NCBI RefSeq assembly: GCF_001305515.1
Contig: NZ_LJYW01000002.1
Location: 1 to 64,000, forward strand
From: Prosthecodimorpha hirschii
GTDB taxonomy: Bacteria > Pseudomonadota > Alphaproteobacteria > Rhizobiales > Ancalomicrobiaceae
DNA: 64,000 nt
Reading direction: 5' to 3'
The notes under the pieces are model-generated. The model was not told the origin of the DNA. It saw nothing but the letters and a program-made list of their open reading frames with translations, and searched no databases. Numbering within the stretch: the stretch's first letter is position 1; each line of letters begins with the position of its first letter. The position numbers and the translations under genes are program-made. Of this stretch, positions 58,705 through 64,000 are shown in pieces.

Positions 58705-59148
58705 TCAGTCGTGATCCGTCCGGCCGCGATCGGACTTGATGACGCTACGCCGCTTCTTGGCCGCGATCCGGCGTTCCTGCGAGCCCTTGGTCGGCTTGGT
58801 CGGCCGGCGCGGTGGCGGCGGCGGCGCGGCCGCCTGGGCGATCAGCGCCACGAGCCGCTCGCGGGCGTCCTGGCGGTTGCGCTCCTGGGTCCGGAACCGG
58901 TCGGCCCGGATGATCAGGATGCCGTCCTGCGTCAGCCGCCGGCCGGCCAGCCGCAGCAACCGTTCGCGCACCGGCTCCGGCAGATTGGGCGAATGCCCCG
59001 CGTCGAAGCGCAGTTCCACCGCGGTCGACACCTTGTTGACATTCTGCCCGCCCGGCCCGGACGCGCGCATGAAGCTCTCGGCGATCTCGTTCTCGTGGAT
59101 CGCGATTCGCGCGTCGATCCGGAGCCAGCCCTCCTGCATGTCGTCCAT
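58705..59148 (-). CDS. arfB: Alternative ribosome-rescue factor ArfB (peptidyl-tRNA hydrolase)
   Basis: This 147-residue release-factor-like protein carries the GGQ motif (ASGPGGQNVNKVST) that hydrolyses peptidyl-tRNA on stalled ribosomes. A basic C-terminal tail (RRIAAKKRRSVIKSDR) inserts in the mRNA channel. The start is ATG 59148 or 59139; a longer frame upstream is unlikely. In alphaproteobacteria ArfB can back up tmRNA. Confidence 0.93.
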   Translation of the reverse strand: MDDMQEGWLRIDARIAIHENEIAESFMRASGPGGQNVNKVSTAVELRFDAGHSPNLPEPVRERLLRLAGRRLTQDGILIIRADRFRTQERNRQDARERLVALIAQAAAPPPPPRRPTKPTKGSQERRIAAKKRRSVIKSDRGRTDHD

Positions 59149-59421
59149 CGGGCGGGTTCCCAGTCTCGTTCCTGCCGGCACGCCATCGGCTCCGGGCGAG
59201 CCGGGGCGGTGCCGTTCTGTCGAGTGCACTATGGCGCGGGCCGGGCGGATCGTCGACCGGGCGCGCGCGGCTGACGAAGCCGTTTCGAGCGCGACCGTGT
59301 CTCAAGGGCATCTCGCCGATCCCCTGCCCCTGTGGCAGGATACCGGCCGTCTCGCCAAATGCCGCCCCAATTGCCGCCCCCCAATTGCCGCCCCCCCGAG
59401 TGCCGCCACAGAGAGATCGCC

Positions 59422-59742
59422 ATGCGCCTCGTCGCCACCACCCTCCTTCTGCTCGCGGCCGGCACCGTTGCGGCGACGGCCGCCGGATTCGATTGCCGGC
59501 CCTATTATTCCTCGCGCACCTGCCCGGAAATCGTGATCTGCGACACGCCGCAGATTTCCGCGCAGGACGACCAGATGAGCCGGGTCTACCGGCTGCTGAT
59601 GAACCGCCTGCCGGCGAGCCGGGCCGTCCAACTGCGCGACGACCAGCGCGCCTGGCTCGACGAGCGCAACAGCTGCGGCTGCGACGCGAATTGCGTCGTC
59701 AACGCCTATGATCGGCGCCTGGGCGAACTCGACCGCTATTGA
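59422..59742 (+). CDS. LprI-like (DUF1311) small secreted protein
   Basis: This 106-residue protein has a signal peptide (MRLVATTLLLLAAGTVAATA) and a mature domain with conserved Cys and the pattern ISAQDDQMSRVYRLLMNRLP...DDQRAWLDERN, matching the lysozyme-inhibitor LprI-like N-terminal domain (PF07007). Role unknown here; possibly a periplasmic lysozyme inhibitor. The frame extends upstream but the signal peptide fixes ATG 59422. A short run of ATTGCCGCC repeats lies before it (about 59357-59400). Confidence 0.75.
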   Translation: MRLVATTLLLLAAGTVAATAAGFDCRPYYSSRTCPEIVICDTPQISAQDDQMSRVYRLLMNRLPASRAVQLRDDQRAWLDERNSCGCDANCVVNAYDRRLGELDRY

Positions 59743-59938
59743 CGACCCGCACGGCCAACCGGCCGGCCGGGAGATCACGGTGCGGCCGGCTTGCGTCGCG
59801 CCGGTCGGCGCGGCATTGAGGCACCCGGGAACGCGCCGCGACGGTTCGGCCTGCGCCCGCGTTCGGGCGCGCTGGCGCGGGGCACCGCACGGCGGCAAGG
59901 GTCCGACCGCATCGCCACGGCCCGATTCGGAGACTGCC

Positions 59939-60781
59939 ATGACACCGTCCCGCGACATTCATCGGCTGATCGAGATCATGGCCGCGCTGCGCCACCCCGA
60001 GACCGGCTGTCCGTGGGATGTCGAGCAGGACTTCCGCTCGATCGCGCCCTACACGGTCGAGGAGGCCTTCGAGGTGGCCGACGCCATCGAGCGCGGCGAT
60101 CCGGACGATCTGCGCGAGGAACTGGGCGATCTGCTGTTGCAGGTGGTCTATCACGCCCGTATGGCCGAGGAGGCCGGCACGTTCGATTTCGGCGCGGTCG
60201 TCGAGGCGATCACCACCAAGATGATCCGGCGCCATCCGCATGTCTTCGGCGACGAGATCGCGCGCTCGGCCGGCATGGCCAAGGGCGCCTGGAACCGCAT
60301 CAAGGCGGAGGAGAAGGCCCTCAAGGCGGCCCGACGGGCGACCCGCGGCCTCGCCGAGGCGGCGCCGAGCCTGCTCGACGATGTGCCGGCCGGCATGCCC
60401 GGACTGGTGCGTGCGGTGAAGCTGCAGGACAAGGCCGGCACGGTCGGCTTCGACTGGAACGATCCGAAGGCGGTGATCGCGAAGATCCGCGAGGAGCTCG
60501 ACGAGATCGAGGCCGAGATCGACCGCACGCCACGCGACCTTTCGGCCACCGAGGCCGAACTCGGCGACGTGCTGTTCGCCGTCGCCAATCTGGCGCGTCA
60601 TCTGAAGCTGGACCCGGAAGCCGCGCTGCGCGTCACCAACGAGAAGTTCCGCCGCCGCTTCGCCCATATCGAGGCGGTGCTGGCGGCCCGTGGCTCAAGT
60701 CCGGCAGAGGCGAGCCTCGACGAGATGGAGGCGATCTGGCAGGAGGCCAAGACGGCGATGGCCCCGTCGGACACGCCGTGA
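59939..60781 (+). CDS. mazG: Nucleoside triphosphate pyrophosphohydrolase MazG
   Basis: This 280-residue enzyme hydrolyses non-canonical and canonical NTPs to NMP and PPi. It has the MazG motif VEEAFEVADAIE...LREELGDLLLQVV with the metal-binding Glu/Asp, a second MazG-like half (ELDEIEAEID...ELGDVLFAVANLARH), and the WPWDVEQ-type beginning CPWDVEQDF. GGAG precedes the ATG at 59939 by 7 bp; an upstream open frame is ignored. Confidence 0.94.
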   Translation: MTPSRDIHRLIEIMAALRHPETGCPWDVEQDFRSIAPYTVEEAFEVADAIERGDPDDLREELGDLLLQVVYHARMAEEAGTFDFGAVVEAITTKMIRRHPHVFGDEIARSAGMAKGAWNRIKAEEKALKAARRATRGLAEAAPSLLDDVPAGMPGLVRAVKLQDKAGTVGFDWNDPKAVIAKIREELDEIEAEIDRTPRDLSATEAELGDVLFAVANLARHLKLDPEAALRVTNEKFRRRFAHIEAVLAARGSSPAEASLDEMEAIWQEAKTAMAPSDTP

Positions 60782-60829
60782 GGCACGAACCCGGCGCCGC
60801 CCGCGCCGGTCGTGCCGTCCCTTCGAGGT

Positions 60830-61030
60830 TCAGCCGAGCTTCGCGCCGCCGCGAATCTTCGCCGCGACGCCGATCGACAGCGGAATGGCCAGCACGACGC
60901 CGGCCAGGGCCGCGATCGGGATCGCCTTGTTGAGGGAGTGCTGCAGTTCCGGCATCAGGATCACGATGGTCACGCCGGTACCGGCGAGCACTGTCGCGAG
61001 CATGATCCAGATCAATACGGCGGGTCTCAT
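60830..61030 (-). CDS. Small membrane protein, unknown function
   Basis: This 66-residue protein has two predicted transmembrane helices (VLIWIMLATVLAGTGVTIVI and AIPIAALAGVVLAIPLSIGV) separated by MPELQHSLNK. Upstream, CGGAGAACGGGAC may serve as ribosome binding site. It lies beside kdsA on the same strand. No family recognised. Confidence 0.7.
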   Translation of the reverse strand: MRPAVLIWIMLATVLAGTGVTIVILMPELQHSLNKAIPIAALAGVVLAIPLSIGVAAKIRGGAKLG

Positions 61031-61174
61031 GTCCCGTTCTCCGAACCGGGCCGTCGACCATCGCGGCCCTTCGACGGAGCGGAGACTGGACCCGGCTTTC
61101 CGCCCGGGCGTTGCGCCAGATCATGGCGCGCCCCGATTCGGCTGTGATGACAGCGCCGTCAGGGTTCACCCGGA

Positions 61175-62017
61175 TCAGGCGGCGGCCGGCCTCTGCTTGG
61201 CCAGACGGTCGAAGGCGATCAGTTCGGCGAGGAGCGCCTCCATCTCGTCGAGCCGCACCATGTTGGGGCCGTCGGAGGGCGCGCGGTCCGGGTCCTGGTG
61301 GGTCTCGATGAACACGCCGGCGACGCCGACGGCGACGGCCGCGCGGGCCAGCACCGGCACCATGCGCCGGTCGCCGCCCGAGGAGGTGCCCTGCCCGCCC
61401 GGCTGCTGCACCGAATGGGTCGCGTCGAAGATCACCGGCGCGCCGGTCTCGGCCATGATCGGCAGCGCGCGCATGTCGGAGACGAGCGTGTTGTAGCCGA
61501 AGCTGGCGCCGCGTTCGGTCAGCATCACGTTCGGGTTGCCGGCGCCGATCAGCTTGGCGGCGACGTTCTTCATGTCCCAGGGCGCCAGGAACTGGCCCTT
61601 CTTGACGTTGACCACGCGGCCGGTCCGGGCGGCGGCGATGAGCAGGTCGGTCTGGCGGCAGAGGAAGGCCGGGATCTGCAGGATGTCGACCACCTCGGCG
61701 ACCGGTGCGCACTGCTCGGCGTCATGCACGTCGGTCAAGGTCGGCAGGCCGAAACGCTCCTTGATCTCGGCGAAGACCGGCATGGCCGCCGCCAGCCCCA
61801 TGCCGCGCTGCGCGTTGAGGCTGGTGCGGTTGGCCTTGTCGAAGGAGGTCTTGTAGACGAGGCCGATGCCGAGCCGCCCGGCGATCTCCTTCAGCGCCGA
61901 GGCCATCTCGAGCGCATGCTCGCGGCTCTCCATCTGGCACGGGCCGGCGATCAGGGCGAGCGGCAGGCGATTGCCGAAGCGGACGGAGCCGACGGCGACT
62001 TCGGAATTCGGATTCAT
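61175..62017 (-). CDS. kdsA: 3-deoxy-8-phosphooctulonate synthase (KDO-8-phosphate synthase)
   Basis: This 280-residue TIM-barrel enzyme condenses PEP and arabinose-5-phosphate for lipopolysaccharide core (KDO) synthesis. It has the conserved [32 protein letters not shown] and [19 protein letters not shown] segments. Cys27 in AGPCQMES places it with the metal-dependent class; E. coli KdsA has Asn at this site. A typical housekeeping gene of LPS-bearing proteobacteria. Confidence 0.95.
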   Translation of the reverse strand: MNPNSEVAVGSVRFGNRLPLALIAGPCQMESREHALEMASALKEIAGRLGIGLVYKTSFDKANRTSLNAQRGMGLAAAMPVFAEIKERFGLPTLTDVHDAEQCAPVAEVVDILQIPAFLCRQTDLLIAAARTGRVVNVKKGQFLAPWDMKNVAAKLIGAGNPNVMLTERGASFGYNTLVSDMRALPIMAETGAPVIFDATHSVQQPGGQGTSSGGDRRMVPVLARAAVAVGVAGVFIETHQDPDRAPSDGPNMVRLDEMEALLAELIAFDRLAKQRPAAA

Positions 62018-62100
62018 GCGGAGCGCTCCTTCTGGAGGCCGAGGATTTAGCCGGAACCGCCCGCCGGGGCAACGCGGGAGGCTGCGGACGACGCCGGCCC

Positions 62101-62868
62101 CTATCGGTTTCCCGCCTTCCGTTCCAGGCGGGCGAGACTGCGTCGATAGGCGGGGCGGAGACTGCCCTCGCGCCAGCGCGGATCGAACGCGGCGTCATCC
62201 AGAAAGCTCGCGAGGACCGGCAGGATGTCGAGCCGATCGCCGAAAATCCTATGGCTGGCTTGCCCAGCATGCCGGTCGCGAATGACGAACTCAAGCTCGC
62301 GCAGAGCCCACATCGCTTCCGTCGGCAACCCGAGCTCGACCATTTCACCCACGAAGCATCGCAAGACATCGATGCTGACCTTCGCCTGATCCACGGTCCG
62401 CTCGTCATGCCGGCGCAGCTGATTGATGTTGGCAAGACGGCTGGCCAGCAGATGGAGCGGGTGCATCACCGTGACTTCGACTGTGGTGCATACCGCCAGC
62501 GTTGCAGCGAGCCGGACGGCATTGCGCATCAAGGACCCGGTCTCGACACCCGCAATGCCGGTCAGGAAATCGATCGTGACCGCCCGCCCGCCGAGTTCGA
62601 TCGTCACCACGCTGGCATTGGGCGTCGCATCGTCAGCCGTCGGAACCACGGGCGGCGGCGCGGAGAAGCTCGCCGCCAGGCGCTCTGCGGCCCGTCCATT
62701 GTGGACGAAATCCAGATCGCGGCTGACGATCAGCCCCTCAGGATCGAGGGCGTAGTGATGGCTCCAGATGAAGGCAGCCTGACCGCCGACGACGACCACG
62801 TGCTCGTCGCCGAAACCGGCCAGAATTCGAGCGATCTCGGCGCCGCTGAGAAACGCGTCGTGTTTCAC
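62101..62868 (-). CDS. Nucleotidyltransferase-like protein, possible toxin of a two-gene module
   Basis: This 255-residue protein starts with a GTG at 62868 (VKHDAFLSG) that overlaps the stop of the small upstream gene (GTGA). The GG motif [11 protein letters not shown] followed by SRDLDFV (D-x-D) is the minimal nucleotidyltransferase fold signature. It continues with a helical region containing [12 protein letters not shown] and [14 protein letters not shown]. This architecture is found in toxin-antitoxin nucleotidyltransferases (for example AbiEii- or DUF6036-like). Substrate and toxicity are inference. The frame extends upstream only as a shadow; the start is uncertain. Confidence 0.65.
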   Translation of the reverse strand: MKHDAFLSGAEIARILAGFGDEHVVVVGGQAAFIWSHHYALDPEGLIVSRDLDFVHNGRAAERLAASFSAPPPVVPTADDATPNASVVTIELGGRAVTIDFLTGIAGVETGSLMRNAVRLAATLAVCTTVEVTVMHPLHLLASRLANINQLRRHDERTVDQAKVSIDVLRCFVGEMVELGLPTEAMWALRELEFVIRDRHAGQASHRIFGDRLDILPVLASFLDDAAFDPRWREGSLRPAYRRSLARLERKAGNR

Positions 62869-63071
62869 TTCCGGCCCGGTTCGGCGGTCACGCCACGGAC
62901 GGCAACGATTCGAATGCGGCTCGGCGCGACTTGGGCCAGAACGCCATTGGCGGCATTGATCTCGTCGGCCGACTTGGCCCCCGACCGCACGGCTTCGAGA
63001 TCGCGTTGCCGAGACTCCGCCTTGGCTGCCTGTCGCGACAAAACGGATTGATCCGGGGGGGACTTGGCCAT
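62865..63071 (-). CDS. Small protein paired with the nucleotidyltransferase, possible antitoxin
   Basis: This 68-residue basic protein (MAKSPPDQSVLSRQAAKAES) has no recognised domain; it is predicted mainly helical in its first half. GGAGG lies 9 bp before its ATG. Its stop overlaps the GTG of the next gene, so the two are translationally coupled, the usual layout of a toxin-antitoxin operon with the small gene first. Role not proven. Confidence 0.55.
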   Translation of the reverse strand: MAKSPPDQSVLSRQAAKAESRQRDLEAVRSGAKSADEINAANGVLAQVAPSRIRIVAVRGVTAEPGRK

Positions 63072-63090
63072 GACGCGGTGCCTCCGAACG

Positions 63091-63129
63091 AACCGGACTT
63101 CGGTTCTTCAGTCGTCTGACGCGACAGAC
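63091..63129. promoter_or_regulatory. Inverted repeats upstream of the small-protein/nucleotidyltransferase operon
   Basis: AACCG-GACTT-CGGTT (63091-63105) and GTCTG-ACGCGA-CAGAC (63114-63129) lie 20-58 bases before the ATG at 63071, a position suited for operators of an autoregulated module. The second could overlap a -10-like TAGTCT on the minus strand. Not tested. Confidence 0.35.
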
Positions 63130-63169
63130 TAGCACATCTCCGCACGACGATCGGACCGAAGAAACCCTC

Positions 63170-64000
63170 TCACCGCGCCTCGAAGGCCAGGGCGGTGCCG
63201 AACAAGGTGCCGGACGGGACGACGAGCCGGCCGCCGATCGGCTCCGCGGGCAGCCCGCCGAGGCTGACGGCGCGCTCCGCGGCGGATGGATCGGCCACGG
63301 CGATGCGGAAGCCCGCAAAGCGTGGTTCCTCGCCGCCGGCGGGATCGGAATTGACCCCGTAGAGCAGGCGCGCACCATGCGGCGTGACGGCCTCGATCGA
63401 GCCGTGTGCCGTCTCGACGGCGATCCCGTGACCGGTGACGCGGACGCGGTCGGAGCCCGCGAAGGCGGCGAGACGGGATTGCAGGGCCATCGGATCGGGC
63501 GCCACCAGGGTGACGGCCGCGATATCGGCGGCCGTGTTGGCATGGCGCTGGAAGTCCGGCGTCCAGAAATTCTCCGGATAATGCTGGGCGCAGGTGAAGA
63601 AGCCGGCCTCGTCGCCGGCGCCGATCCGCGTGAAGGCGAGCGAGAAGGCGACCTTGCGTTCGCTGCCGTCCGGCCGGCGCGCGACCCGCTCGAAATCGAA
63701 GCGCGGAAAGGTCGGCAGGCCCCTGCGGGCGAAATCGGCGATATCCGCGTCGGCATCGCGCGAATCCAGCACCAGCATCGAGAAGCCCTCGCGCCGGGCC
63801 AGAAAGTCGCGATTGAAGGCCCCGAAGGAGAAGCCGCCGGGTTCCGCCGGCCGGATCCGTTCCGGGCGGTCGATGCCGAGGATTTCGAGGAACGAACCAC
63901 CGAGCTGGACCAGATGATTGGCCGTGCCCCAGGGATGCTGGGCGCGCGGCGTCACCGTGAAGCCGAGCCGGGCATAGGCGGCCGCGGCGGCTTCGAGATC
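63170..64000 (-). CDS. VOC/glyoxalase-like protein, truncated at the window edge
   Basis: The 5' end lies beyond the right border. The visible 276 codons encode a protein of the glyoxalase-like VOC superfamily (PF13468 type): RLGFTVTPRAQHPWGTANHLVQL, FLEILGIDRPERIRP, then a second half with IEAVTPHGARLLYGV and LFGTALAFEAR at the end. An internal GTG at 63955 is not the start, because the frame reads in from DLEAAAAAYARLGF. Specific function is unknown; VOC proteins bind a metal and include glyoxalases and dioxygenases. Confidence 0.8.
   Translation of the reverse strand, partial: DLEAAAAAYARLGFTVTPRAQHPWGTANHLVQLGGSFLEILGIDRPERIRPAEPGGFSFGAFNRDFLARREGFSMLVLDSRDADADIADFARRGLPTFPRFDFERVARRPDGSERKVAFSLAFTRIGAGDEAGFFTCAQHYPENFWTPDFQRHANTAADIAAVTLVAPDPMALQSRLAAFAGSDRVRVTGHGIAVETAHGSIEAVTPHGARLLYGVNSDPAGGEEPRFAGFRIAVADPSAAERAVSLGGLPAEPIGGRLVVPSGTLFGTALAFEAR

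Noticed and set aside
63955-64000. Start of the VOC gene at the GTG at 63955
   Set aside because: The frame stays open to the window edge and reads DLEAAAAAYARLGF, a typical VOC beginning, so the gene continues outside.

Overview
The window is GC-rich chromosomal DNA from an alphaproteobacterium, most likely of the order Hyphomicrobiales (Rhizobiales). The sign is gene order: nuoA-N followed by birA, rnj, methylmalonyl-CoA epimerase, a DUF1467 membrane protein, proS, lolC and lolD is a recurrent rhizobial arrangement, as is rlpA-dacF-tmk-holB-metG-tatD. ProRS is the short alphaproteobacterial type. I cannot fix the genus. I see no rRNA, tRNA, insertion sequence, prophage or CRISPR array.

Positions 174-15587 hold a co-directional catabolic cluster. 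Its genes encode an OB-fold/zinc-ribbon protein fused to a degenerate short-chain dehydrogenase (SDR) domain, an isatin-hydrolase-like metal hydrolase, an acyl-CoA ligase, an SDR, the two subunits of an indolepyruvate-type 2-oxoacid:ferredoxin oxidoreductase, a flavin/2Fe-2S reductase with a two-subunit Rieske ring-hydroxylating dioxygenase, a second ligase and another SDR. I infer a route for an indole or related aromatic acid, plausibly indole-3-acetate via isatin to anthraniloyl-CoA. No regulator or transporter for it lies in the window, and its left end may continue upstream. Palindromic repeats sit inside it: an inverted pair between iorA and iorB, and about 0.95 kb of roughly 0.3-kb tandem units before the second ligase. 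A diaminopropionate ammonia-lyase gene follows.

Positions 17580-25898 carry minus-strand housekeeping genes: a metallo-hydrolase, tatD, metG, holB, tmk, a D,D-carboxypeptidase and rlpA. At 26312-30604 lies a plus-strand ugpBAEC operon for glycerol-3-phosphate uptake, with a possible Pho box upstream. Then, on the minus strand, come lolD, lolC and proS (30801-34194); a probable small RNA with a strong terminator (about 34533-34745, plus strand); DUF1467, mce, an unknown protein, rnj and birA (35306-40096); and the complex I operon nuoA-N (40096-56367). The nuo operon also carries three small extra proteins, two possible 15-16-residue micro-ORFs, and a NuoL with a histidine-rich insert.

The right end (56910-64000) has xthA, a GFA-family protein, small secreted proteins, arfB, mazG, a small membrane protein, kdsA, a two-gene module resembling a nucleotidyltransferase toxin-antitoxin pair, and a VOC-family gene cut by the window edge.
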